Shown here: positions 31,191-41,004 of the stretch, one piece after another
How positions within the stretch are numbered: the stretch's first letter is position 1
Layout: each line of letters starts with the position of its first letter
Made by a program: the position numbers and the translations under genes
The notes under the pieces: model-generated
Seen by the model: only the letters and a program-made list of their open reading frames with translations
What the model was told of the DNA's origin: nothing
Databases searched by the model: none
Origin: Gnetum montanum
Taxonomy: Eukaryota; Streptophyta; Gnetopsida; Gnetales; Gnetaceae
Direction: 5' to 3'
Length of the DNA: 41,004 bases
Assembly: GCA_015680685.1 (NCBI GenBank)
Contig: MNCI01020980.1
Location: 128,015-169,018 of the forward strand

Positions 31191-33220
31191 AGGATCATTA
31201 GTTTATAATACAATCTAGAAAGAACTAAATTACGCACTATAAGTTGGTATGAATGAGGAATGGTGTATTAACAAGGCCATTTTACTTTTTAAGAGAGGTA
31301 ATAGAAATGATCTAAACAATTATAAATTAATAAAAATTAGTAACATTTTTGTTAAAGTTCTAGGCAACATTTGGGAGCTAAAATTGGGTAGACATGCTGA
31401 AGAGAATAAGATATGCATAGTCTCATAAGTAGGTTTCAAACAACACCATTCAACCATAGATCACTTGATCATGTTGAATTATCTTATCAACAATGTGAGA
31501 GGTTCGACCAAAAGGGCAGTTATTACTTTGTAGACTTTTCCAAGGTATATGATTCTGTTATTTGAAATAAAGTAAAGAAATGATTGCAAACCATAGGAAC
31601 TCCAACAACACTTCTATCAATCATTCAGACCTTTACAATAAGGTTGCATATAGTTCATTAATAATAATTTCCATGAAAAAGTTTTATTGTATAGCAACAC
31701 TAGGTGAAACAAGGTTGTCCTCTTTCTCGCACTCTTTTCGACATCTTTATTGATGAATTAGAAGAATGAATTTATAAGGTTCCAAGAAAAATTTCAATTA
31801 AAATAGATGACTATCCTGTAAATCTCTTATTGTATGCTAATGATGTTGCACTTATCTTAAATTTCAAATAAGCCATGTAATAGATACTTGATGTTTTGAA
31901 TGACTTCTATCAGCATTCAGGGATGAAATTCATGATAGGTTTCTCTTTCACAATTAGCAAGAATCTTGTGGACATTAAGCCCTCTTACAAATATTTGGGC
32001 TTGGATCTTTCTAACAATTCCAAATGGGAGAAGTGCATTAGTGAAATGGTTACAAGTGGAATGAAAGTTCTTTTTTTCTCTTAAAAGCAAATGCAAAAAG
32101 TAATCAATTTTGGCTTGGGAGGCTAGAAAACAAATTTTCTATTTTATTGTCAAACCAACAATTCTTTATGCATGTATTGTGTGGGGCCTTGGTTTACTAA
32201 ACAAATATTAGAAAAAAATTAAAGAAGTTCAAAAACAATTTTTGCTTGAAGAGTTTGGAGTTAAAAGACAAAACAAGTATGATTTGCTATTAGAAGTTGA
32301 TATGTTGCCTTTGGAGATAGAAGTCTTTTGCCAATTTGTAGCTAATGTTTGTAAACTTTCTAGTGTATAGTGGACAAAATATCAAAGAATTTATCTGCTA
32401 CACATGAGAAAGGATGGTTGCATGAGAGAATGCTCTAGCTCCAGAGTTGGACTATACACTAGTTTAGCTAAATATTTATTATATATACCTATTATTTGGC
32501 CCAGAAAATCTTTTATATTTTCTAAATTTATAAAATTTCAAATTGATTCATTTAGAATTGATTTTCACATTTAAAAACACAAATAAAAACCAGTGTATGT
32601 TATTTAATGATAATTCTCATGAAAACATTCACCTCTTCACCCAACTTTATTTCAACAACAAAGTCAAGGTAACAAAGTAGTTGACCTCTCACCAAAACTC
32701 TTCACCAAAATAATAATTCCTATGAAAATGTTCATGTTTTAGTCTAGCTTTATGACCATAAATCTCCTCTTTAGCTATTACAAAGAGAGAGAAAAAATTT
32801 GACCAAGAAAGATCTCCCCTAGACAGTTATGATGAAAAATTAATTTTACCGTGACCAAAGAGACTCTTTTTAGAAGGGCTCGTAATTGACCTCTAGGCCA
32901 AAAAGAATAGATCTTATGCTGTGATGTGACGCAAATTTTTAAGGTAATCAAACAAAAGGCTCTCTACCACTTGTAAGAAACAATTTTACTCAACTAGCAT
33001 TAGAGGACGTGTTGATAGAAAAGCCACCTATCTAACAACCCCTATTTCCCATCACTTCCATTGTAGAGCTACGTTAGGCTCCCATTACTAAAGAATTGAA
33101 ATAAGAAATTGGTTCAAAATCCCCCAAGTGGAGAGAACATGTCGTCTATGCAAGTTAATGGTGCTTGAGGATAAATATCATGTATTTTCACACACATTTG
33201 ACACAAATGACAAATGGCAT
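31190..33220 (+). pseudogene. LINE (non-LTR retrotransposon) remnant with reverse transcriptase
   Basis: Readable blocks in order are VGFKQHHSTIDHLIMLNYL (about 31420), FVDFSKVYDSV (about 31535, RT motif A), VKQGCPLS and LFDIFIDELEE (about 31705-31770), LLYANDVALI (about 31830, where the family has YADD, so one catalytic Asp is lost), HSGMKF and SYKYLGLDLS (31920-32010), then VQKQFLLEEF (about 32230). The cysteine motif ERTCRLCKLMVLEDKYHVF is at about 33130-33190. Several frameshifts and stops show that it is dead. The order and motifs fit a plant LINE ORF2. Confidence 0.82.
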
Positions 33221-34059
33221 ATGGCAACAACTACTATAGTTGAACTCTTTGAAATAGAACCAAGGAGACTTGAGCTTTTCTATTGATAAAGTGTTTATAA
33301 TTCATCATGTATATTGTTTATCCAATAGATCCTAAGGGTCTAAGGACATAATAAAATGAAGTTTTAGTCTCAATTTCAATAACACACGGAATTTTTAACC
33401 ATTAAAACTTTACCATAAGAATTTGATGCATGTTGCCGGCATGTTAAGAAGATTAAAACTTGCTATTATAATAATCCAAAAGTTTTAAATTTTTTTTCAA
33501 AGTTACAATGGTAACATAGGTGAATACGATGATACTCACGTTCTTCTAACCAGAAATAGCTAAAACAAGTTACCACTTAATTTCAATGTTAAAATAAGTT
33601 TCCACTCAATTTCAACCATGAACACGCGAACCTGAAACGCTAAATCTCTTATTAAAGAGCACCATTTAGTTGAAGCATACAATGTATGAACCCAAGCAAC
33701 AAACTGACCGTGTATGTATGCCCTTAGTCATGAAAGCCTTCATAAGCTAAATAAAAAAAAGCATTACATGAAAAAAAAAATGTAAACAAACGTTCAAATT
33801 TGATACTGGGAGTGAGGTTAAATCGGTTGCTTAAAGCTATTAAATCCACCGATCCTTCAACGTTAACATTTGATTGATTTATCAAATTTTGAAGAGAAAC
33901 AGGAGTAGTAACTAGTGATTAAAGTATCAGAATGCACCAGTATAACAGTGCCAAAAGGGTCACATTGAAGGACGGAAAGAAAGGCTCAAACTGTACAAGT
34001 GAGTCTAGTAAGAACAAGAAAAAAAAAATTTGGAACAGAGATTTTCACAGCGAAAATTG
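33221..34059. other. Intergenic and 3' flank of the two-span acidic protein gene
   Basis: AT-rich with short A runs. It contains the 3' flank of the minus-strand gene ending at 34060. No open frame of interest. Confidence 0.5.
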
Positions 34060-37000
34060 CTAGGATTTGCCCGCTGTCGTTGCCTGCTTATTATTGATTC
34101 TGGCGGACCTTCTCAATGGTGTAAGCTTAGCATCCTCCTCTTCTGCCTGCCAAAGATTCCATCCCCAAGATACAACTCCTTTTGAGAAAGTTTTTCAAAA
34201 ATCACATAAAATGCAAGCAAAAATAACAATTAGATACTATGTGTACAACCAACACTAATGAGAAAAGGTATAAAACATTAAAACATATAAGAACACAAAA
34301 ATTTGTTAACTCGATTAGGAAGAACTGTTTATATCAGGGATTCAGGGTTGCACAAAAGAAATATAAGTTGAAAAAATTACATCTGGTAGTCAGAAAGGAG
34401 TCCATTAACAAAGTGAAGGCGAGATTCACGGTAAGTTGTATAAAGGCATGCTAACATAGCCAGCATGACATAAAACTTCAACTTGCCTAAGCTTGGATCA
34501 AAGGATTTAGGTTTATTCGGAGAAACATTGATGGTAACATATTAGCAAATGAAAGCAGAAGAAGGCATCTCAAAAACCAAAGAATCTATCTACTGTTCAA
34601 CAAATCACGTAATGAAACATCCAATTCAGTTTTCAGTTCTGTGAGAAAACAAATAAAATGCAAATAAAACATACATGATAAATCGCTAACAAATCATGTG
34701 GTCAGCTGGATGGCAAATGAGATATATTTTCTTATACGCAATTTAATTACAACAGCCTGATTTATTTTCTGTACATTTATCACCCAGCTGACCACATATC
34801 CTTAATTATGTTCACAGAACCTATTCACAGAGTGAAATAACTCTACAGGAATTTATCAAACTGGGATAATCTTGAACAAATAACTAGACACGACTAGCTC
34901 AAAAAAGAATACTGAAGAAATCTACTCAATAAGATTGAAATTGGCTTCATTAATGATAATAGTGTTTTCCTGCTTTTTTCATCTAAAACTAACTGGAATC
35001 GAAGGGATGTGCACCTGCTTTGTGGGGATGTTCTCAAATGTTGTGTAGCTACCTAGAGGTAGAGGTACACCCGGAGTTTGAAAAGGAGAACGGGCATTGG
35101 CTGTACGCTTATTAGAACTAACTCTTGTCCTGCTCCTGCATCTTGATTCATCTGTGAGACTGTACTGTGTCATAAGTTGCACACTCGGTGGAGATCTGCA
35201 GAGATTCTTATCATCTGCCACTCTGCCTTGCATGGTTCCTGAAGTTTCTTGGCTTTCATCTTGTTTCTCTCCCAGGACTTCTTCCTTTTCTTGCTGCTTC
35301 TTGCCGGGTACACTGGATGCTATAAACTCAGTTTTCCTAGAATAAGTTCTGTTGCTGCTGCTGCTGCTGCAGAACTCGGATGAGATTTTTGACCTGAACC
35401 GTTGAATTGCCACCGCTGCAACTGCCAGCACTGTGACAACAGCCATGACCGCCCATGTCAGAACTCTGGAGTTTTTGATTTCCTTCTCTGCTGGAATTTC
35501 GTTTCCCTTAGAAGTAATCTCAGCTGAAGCAGAGGATTCTTCATACTCAATACCATACTCTTTTTTCTCATCAGTAATGGATGATTCTTCATATTCAGTG
35601 TCATAAACCTGAACATCATCAGCAGCAGATAATAGCTCATAGCCATACTCTTCAACACTGACATCTTTCAACAACTCCTCCTCAGCCGAAGCAGAGGATT
35701 CTTCATACTCAATACCATACTCTTTTTTCTCATCAGTAATGGATGATTCTTCATATTCAGTGTCATAAACCTGAACATCATCAGCAGCAGCAGAAAATAG
35801 CTCATAGCCATACTCTTCAACGCTGACATCTTTCAACAACTCCTCAGCCAACAATTCCTGATTATCTGCCTTTTCAGAGAATGTGGAATTCTCTTGTGCA
35901 GCAGGTTCAGCATATGCATCCGTAAAAACCTTGGTATCTCTCTCTTCCACTTTTTCTGCTTCTGAATAAGTCAGTAACTCTTGCTCCTCATTCGCTGATT
36001 CAGGAAAAGCATCAATAATGCCCTTAGCTGCAACCAGTTCTTCAGGGTCATTGCTGTCATCCACTGATTCAGGAAAAGCATAATCAATTCCCATATCAGG
36101 CACCGACTCTTCAAGGTCATTGCTGTTCTCAATTTGAGCCATGATTTCATCATCTTCCTCTTCAATAGGATTCCCAATTTCAGTATCTCCTTCAAAGTCA
36201 TTGCTCTTCCCGATTTCAGAGGTGAATCCATAAGCTTCCCATTCGATATCTTGTTCATTCAGACCCTGCATTTCGTCATGGATGTCATCCTCAAAATCAG
36301 AAAGCACATCATCCTCATGAGTCTCTCCTTCTTCCAAGTGATGGGTCATTTCGGAGCCGTTCTGAATCTCCGTATGGTTCCCATCCATCTCTGACCACAC
36401 CAGGGACTGATTACTGGTAACAACATCATCAAAAGCAGGGTTCTCAAGCAACACGCCAGGATTTCTGGCCATGAAAACAGCAGAAGCAGAGATTAAAACA
36501 AAAACCAGCAAAAAAATTTTGCGAAAAGACCAAGTACCCTGCTGCTGCTCCTCCTCCTCCTCCTCTTCCTCTTCATCTTCCTCTTCTACTACCTGGCCCT
36601 TTTCCTCATTCAAAGACATATTACTGGTACCATGCAACTTCTCTTCAGACATGGATTTTTCCCCATTCAAAGTATCATCCTTGTTCTGTAAGTTTCTAGG
36701 CTTGCTATTCTCCTCTTTCTTATTAGTCACAGCCACCATAGCCGGCCTCTCTCCAAGAGACCGACCCGGTGACTTCTCTGCCTCCTTGGAAGAAGAAGAG
36801 TTGGCCATGCCCTGATTTTCTTTACCGAAAAATGTAGACCCATTTTTAAATTCCTTAAGACGGTAAAGTTCTTCAGCATCAAGGGGCCTGTAGCGGAGAA
36901 ACCTGGGACGGGGGACCAGATTATTTGTTTTGGGGTCATAAGGAGACATCGGCACAGGCTCGAACACAGGATCAGGGTAGTTTGACAGATCGGCCAAGGA

Positions 37001-37749
37001 TTCCGAGTCAAGATCATAGTGAGGTTTGTCAAAAGACGGATGAAATTCCTGGTTATTCGGCTCAAAAGAGTCAATATCCATGCGATCAATGGAATTTTCA
37101 GAACCGGAGAAGTGGGGTTTTAAGGATTTTGAGGGAGGCGTTTTTCCAGAAATAGAGGCATCATTCCTTTCAGAGAGAACCCTCTTCTTGGGGGATAAAA
37201 CCTTGCATGCAGCAGAAATGGTGGGAGCCATGAAGCTCTTCGTATTTCTTGGAACAGGGGGCGGCGACTTGGCACTGTTTCTGCCTGGTCTCAAATTCTC
37301 AGGCTCCTCCATCTGCCTGTGAGCTGCTGCTTTTTCTGCCCAAATGCAAGCAACAATTCACGGTTACAGACCAGGCGCAGATTCACAAAGCCAGAACAGC
37401 AACAACGAAAAAGAGCAAACGAAAAGGAACCCACAACAAGAAATCCAAAGAAAACAACAACCAATCTTCGAGAAACTCACATAAAACTCAGAGCAACAGA
37501 TCGGCAACAAGAAGAAGCAAGAAACGAAAATATCTGCCCAAAACAGAAGGGAAAGAATATGGGAGTACCTGGATAGACAGGACTGTTTGCAGGGGTGAAT
37601 CCTGGGTTGTTTCTTGCCGGTTTTGAGAGAGGGTGGCCATGGAAGCTCTTTCTGAGACCACCGCCTTGTGCGAAAAAATCATCACCATGGCTACTGCTAT
37701 GGCTATTATGCCTGTTACTGTTAGTGAATCCAGAACCAGACTGAGACAT
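34060..37749 (-). CDS. Plant-specific acidic protein with two membrane spans (3 exons)
   Basis: Exon 1 is 37749-37569. Exon 2 runs from 37335 to about 34994 (donor CCA|GTTAGT) or 35015 (donor CAG|GTGCAC; both phase 0). Exon 3 is 34146-34060 (acceptor TTTGGCAG). The product has 869 or 862 residues. Residues 1-68 are Ser/His/Gly-rich. FMAPTISAACKV (about 95-106) is a motif I associate with a plant family of unknown function (possibly At1g16630-like). A Glu run (about 309-323) precedes span 1 (about 334-349). Three N-glycosylation sequons follow (NQS, NHT, NGS). The loop of about 335 residues is very acidic and holds a duplicated 54-residue unit. Span 2 is at about 685-704, and the tail is basic, with PLGSYTTFENIP then TPLRRSARIN from exon 3. 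If intron 2 is retained, a stop at 34979 gives an 845-residue form. Other first-exon acceptors (37329, 37326) also keep the frame. Confidence 0.8.
35526..35852 (-). repeat. In-frame 54-codon tandem duplication
   Basis: Two nearly identical units (35526-35687 and 35688 to about 35852) inside exon 2 differ by one extra Ala codon and a few substitutions. They encode repeats with EEYGYEL, VQVYDTEYEESS and KKEYGIEYEESSAS. Near identity at DNA level suggests a recent event. Confidence 0.9.
36541..36590 (-). repeat. Trinucleotide repeat coding for poly-Glu/Gln
   Basis: A CTC/CTG/CTT-rich tract on the plus strand encodes about 15 acidic residues followed by three Gln directly before membrane span 1. 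Confidence 0.85.
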
Positions 37750-38477
37750 GGTTCTTTACCTCTTCTTCTACAATTTCTTCCACTTCTGAATCGCTATGAT
37801 GAAAAAAAACGAAAATGAAAATGCTTGTGCTGCTGTTTGTTGCTGCAAAATCTGAAATGCAAATGAAAATGCTACGATTTGGTGAGAAAATATGTGTGGG
37901 AAGTGGAAGCTCAAGGGCAACGAGCAAGGACTACAACGCCACTGGCAGTATTCGAAAATTTAAAGACCACTTGCCGTTGTCGATGAGTTCATGTAACGGT
38001 CACCTGCATTGAATGGGGCGACTTTTGGGCCCCACCATGGGATGTAACCGTTGGCGTAAATAAGTAAAGGAGGAGTGGCCCAATGAATTCTATGTATTTG
38101 AGCATTTGGTCTACATCTCGGTGGTTCCACCATGTTTGGAGCGTGGCTTTCTTTGCTTCCATGAAACATTGTTATTAATTCAGGCTTGGCGCCCATTAAG
38201 GAGCGTTAACCCTTGTTTTGTATATAATCTAACTACCCACTCGCTCAAACATATGATTGAGCATAACAAGTATTGTGGTGGGGTTGGGTTATTATAAGTA
38301 CCCAAAATATATAGTTATATGATACTTTCACTTAACTTGCATATAATATAAAGTTGTCTAAATATAAAGGTGTTTAAACTTTGGGAAACTAAAGTTTGTT
38401 TGAATATGCATTGATGAGGTAAAGATGGATGGAATGTTGAGACTTGAAACTTTTATTTGGGGTGGGTGGTGGTAGTG
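37750..38477. other. Upstream region of the two-span acidic protein gene
   Basis: Probable 5' leader and promoter of the minus-strand gene. Short open frames on both strands (for example 37960-38196) lack recognisable motifs. Nothing else is supported. Confidence 0.45.
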
Positions 38478-38640
38478 GGGATGTTGGAACTCAAAAAGAT
38501 TTCTTTTAACACTTTTACTCATAATATATATGGTCAAGTTAGAACTTTATACCTTAATATTAACGATTAGAATCAAACCCATAATTTGAAGTTACCAAAT
38601 TAAAATTTTTACTACAAGGCTAACATCTCAATATATATAG
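38478..38640 (-). mobile_element. Worn tRNA-derived SINE copy
   Basis: The minus strand has GATGTTAGCCTTGTAG (A box) and GGGTTTGATTCTAA (B box) spaced as in the other copies, and ends GTTCCAACATCCCC, like the family 3' end. The central part has diverged. No target duplication was found. Confidence 0.62.
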
Positions 38641-39214
38641 ACAATACAATACTTTTGTAGAACTTACATAAAACATAAAGGTGCTTCAAGTGCATCTTGA
38701 ACAGACAACCTCTTGCTTAAATAATATTTCTTAGATAGTTACCTCATAGGATAATTTTGTTCTTATTTAATAAGAATACTATCAACTTAAAGATTAAAAC
38801 TTTTGTTGACAAGCGAGTTATAACTAATGGCAAAGATTATCAATGTAAGGTCAATCATCATTGACAATGTTGCCATCATTTTCTATTGGATCTTCTTTTC
38901 TTCCAAAAGGTGGTATTTCACCAAAGCTTTCTACTGCTACCATGAATACTTTTACTATTTTAACTTTAATCACAAATGTTGAAAGTGATGTAAATGTTGT
39001 TAAGACTAGGATCATCCTCCCTACTAATTATTAATTTTCTTTTCTTGATTTTTCAAAGCATCAATTGTAATATTGTACACCTAAGTAGACATCACTAAAA
39101 TTGAAGAGTTTTTTTCTCTCAATGTACTTTTGGTGTTTTGTACTAAGTGTTAAGTATGTGATATATTCTAAATTTTTTCTACATTATTAATATTATTTTT
39201 AAGGTTTGAAGCTC
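38641..39214. other. AT-rich intergenic DNA
   Basis: No supported feature. Confidence 0.5.
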
Positions 39215-39393
39215 AAAATCAAAGTTTTTGGGGTTGTTGGAACCTGAAATAATTGAAACATAGGCACACCCCAAGATTTATAAAAGTTTATAACTCAGTT
39301 TTACCTAGTAGACTCAAACTTATGACCTAAGGTTTCCAAACCAAGATCCATACCACTAGGCTAACACCTCATTATCTAAAATCGAAGTTTTTG
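39215..39393 (-). mobile_element. tRNA-derived SINE with 16-bp target duplication
   Basis: The element is 39231-39377 (147 bp). Flanks AAAATCAAAGTTTTTG (39215-39230) and AAAATCGAAGTTTTTG (39378-39393) match at 15 of 16 positions. On the minus strand the A box reads TAGCCTAGTGG and the B box AAGTTTGAGTCTAC. The tail is ATCTTGGGGTGTGCCTATG then CAGGTTCCAACAACCCC. There is no poly(A) tail; the element ends in CCCC. Internal pol III boxes plus a long target duplication identify a SINE. Confidence 0.9.
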
Positions 39394-40778
39394 ATATATA
39401 TATTTTATAAGCATCATGATTATTTTTCATCTTTATTTTTCGTGAAAATGCAATATCTATCCAATAGATCCTATCCTTCCCCTTATAATCATGAAGATGA
39501 AAGTTGTTAGAATAGAAACTAAGACTACTTTGCTTTGGTATAATTTAATATGATTTGAACCAATCCTTGCATTAAATTCACCACATATATAAACTTTTCA
39601 TTTTAATTTTAATTTTGTTATATCTCATCCTAAATATTGAAAAGGATTTTTTTAAAAAAAAAACCTAGTTTTGCATAATATGTTGCATCTTATGGATGAA
39701 AGTAATGAACAACAATAAATACAAGACATCTTCTTTAGATAATGTTCAGCTTATGCTCATCAATCTTTTCCACTTTAATTACCTTCCAAAGTCCTTTTCT
39801 AAAAATATAAGATAATCTTTCTAATGGTCTTCCTTGTTTGTGAGATCTAACACTTTCTACTTTTATTATACTAAAACTAGGTTACTCAAAATTTTCAAAA
39901 TCCTCTTCTTCTCAAGTTTCAACCACTTTAAGAATATCAAACTTTTTTAAAAGATTAGGATTATACAACATAATTATTTTATTAGCAATATCACTTTCTA
40001 TATTCAAAAATCCACTTTGCAAAAGGTTCATGCACATTTTAAAAATGCTCTATATTTGATTACTTTAATATACTATGTCTTTAAAAGAGCTATCTTATCC
40101 TCTACTTATGTTGCTTTTACTTTTTTCCATTCTTCCATTTCAAGGGGTATATTGATCTACTACATCATTGAGTTCTGCTTAAGTTCTTTGAAAGTATCAT
40201 ATTGGGAGTTTTAGAACACAAAACATTTTCATTATTGATACACCCAAAAACATATAGCCAAGAAAATACTTTAGAAGAACTTCATAGGAACACAACGATT
40301 ACTTAAGTATAACTCAAATTAGCAGCCTATTATTTGGGGATGAAGAGGAAGGTATTAGACCCTAAAAATTAAATAATATTTTTTAAAAAATTAGGGTATA
40401 TTAAATCATCAAGGAGAGAGTCGAAAGAAGAAGCCCATTGGTTTTGAGGATGCCTTTTCAAGTTTTCATCCTTACAACCAATTTTGAAAAACATCCCCTC
40501 TAGGGTAGGAAAAGAAGCATCCTCATGAGTTTTCACTTATTACTAAAGGGTTTCTTGTAAAGAGAAGGGGAAAGCTCTCTCTGAAGGTAAAAGAATATAT
40601 TAATCTAAAATAAAGAACAAATAGCAACAAAAGATGAAAGCTTCCTATCCTTGAGCCTTCAAAACAAAAAGAAATTAATACTATAGAAAACAAATTAATT
40701 GTTCACCTTTTACAAGAAGCTTCCTTACTTGACATTATAGTTGGAAAGTAACATCTTTGAAAATATGGTATTTGACTC
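39394..40778 (-). other. Intergenic DNA with a decayed minus-strand coding remnant
   Basis: Most is AT-rich without a supported feature. On the minus strand, from about 40030 to 39700, a frame with only two internal stops reads, for example, NKIIMLYNPNLLKKFDILK and SVRSHKQGRPLERLSYIF. Its composition looks protein-like, but I do not recognise the family. It may be an old transposon or gene fragment. Confidence 0.4.
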
Positions 40779-41004
40779 TGATGAGACGTGACTTGCACTG
40801 GGCCGTGATATCGCATCCCATGCGATATCGCGTACGTGATATCGCATCCCGCCGCCATATCTATAAATAAGAGGCGGCACTCCCTTCATTTCCGAATCCT
40901 GGCTAGAAGTAGCGAAGCTCTGGCAGATTGATCACTCCAGAGTTAGAATTTTTCCCATGTGCCCGCAGTAGGAGTCCTAGAGTGAACGGCTCTTTATTCG
41001 AGCA
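40779..41004 (+). mobile_element. LTR start (GATATC-type U3), truncated by window edge
   Basis: Starts TGATGAGACGTG at 40779. U3 holds GATATCGC palindromes (about 40807-40848), TATAAATA is at 40862-40869 and TCTTTATT at 40991-40998; the window then ends. It is the same subfamily as the inverted fragment at 1-498, sharing GCCGCC, the TATA context and GTAGCGAAGCTC. The AATAAA and 3' part lie outside. Confidence 0.88.

Noticed and set aside
30400-33220. Twin-priming inversion of a single LINE
   Set aside because: Both halves contain the same C-terminal protein blocks, which a single inverted copy would not.
34067-34454. Plus-strand open frames with a hydrophobic start
   Set aside because: They overlap the last exon and intron 2 of the minus-strand gene and show no motif; the antisense exon is better supported by splice phase and the TPLRRSARIN ending.
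35971-37155. Several open frames overlapping exon 2 of the two-span acidic protein gene
   Set aside because: Shadows of the long minus-strand coding exon, driven by repetitive Glu codons.
1-41004. The LTRs at 1-498 and 40779-41004 as the two LTRs of one giant element
   Set aside because: They are the same subfamily but in opposite orientations, so they cannot be the direct repeats of one element.

Overview
This window reads as nuclear DNA of a seed plant. Three spliced genes encode plant-type proteins: a KASH-tailed armadillo protein, a plastid-type DUF1279 protein and a plant-specific two-membrane-span acidic protein. They sit in a much larger mass of old, decayed, nested retroelements. Low gene density, large Athila/Tat-like Ty3/Gypsy elements and heavy C-to-T decay would suit a gymnosperm, but that is an inference and no diagnostic species marker is visible.

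Layout. 1-498: LTR fragment on the minus strand, cut by the window edge. About 1540-6810: internally deleted minus-strand Gypsy element (LTR, gag, protease, integrase tail). Its LTR is split by a solo LTR (5428-6478, target duplication GCCAT). 7966-9666: SINE1/2-like KASH gene (+). 11280-12359: DUF1279/FAM210-like gene (-), convergent with the first. 12931-27937: a complete but dead 15-kb Athila/Tat-like element (+) with target duplication CCTAG, tRNA-Asp-type primer site, gag-pol and a third degenerate coding region downstream of pol. It is interrupted by two further solo LTRs (14330-15216, GCTAC; 21502-22338, GGGTG). It landed exactly in the A box of a tRNA-derived SINE, whose halves lie at about 12910-12930 and 27943-28074. 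28209-28690: a tandem repeat and another SINE. 29023-29941: solo LTR (-). About 30400-33220: two LINE remnants in opposite orientations. 34060-37749: three-exon two-span acidic protein gene (-). 38478-39393: two more SINE copies, one with a 16-bp target duplication. 40779-41004: start of another LTR.

The most interesting signal is in the LTRs. They share ends (TGATGAG...CTCATCA), R and U5, but each subgroup carries a different U3 made of short palindromic repeats. In the R region the AATAAA poly(A) signal is predicted to pair with a conserved upstream TCTTTATT. Inside that stem lies a second stem whose sequence changes between copies while pairing is largely kept. This looks like a retrotransposon counterpart of a retroviral poly(A) hairpin. 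Other points of interest are an uncatalogued SINE family, a coiled-coil ORF downstream of pol, and stop codons that are mostly TAG at former CAG or TGG codons.

The three cellular genes share no obvious pathway. All frames were read by eye; homology statements come from motif recognition, not from searches.
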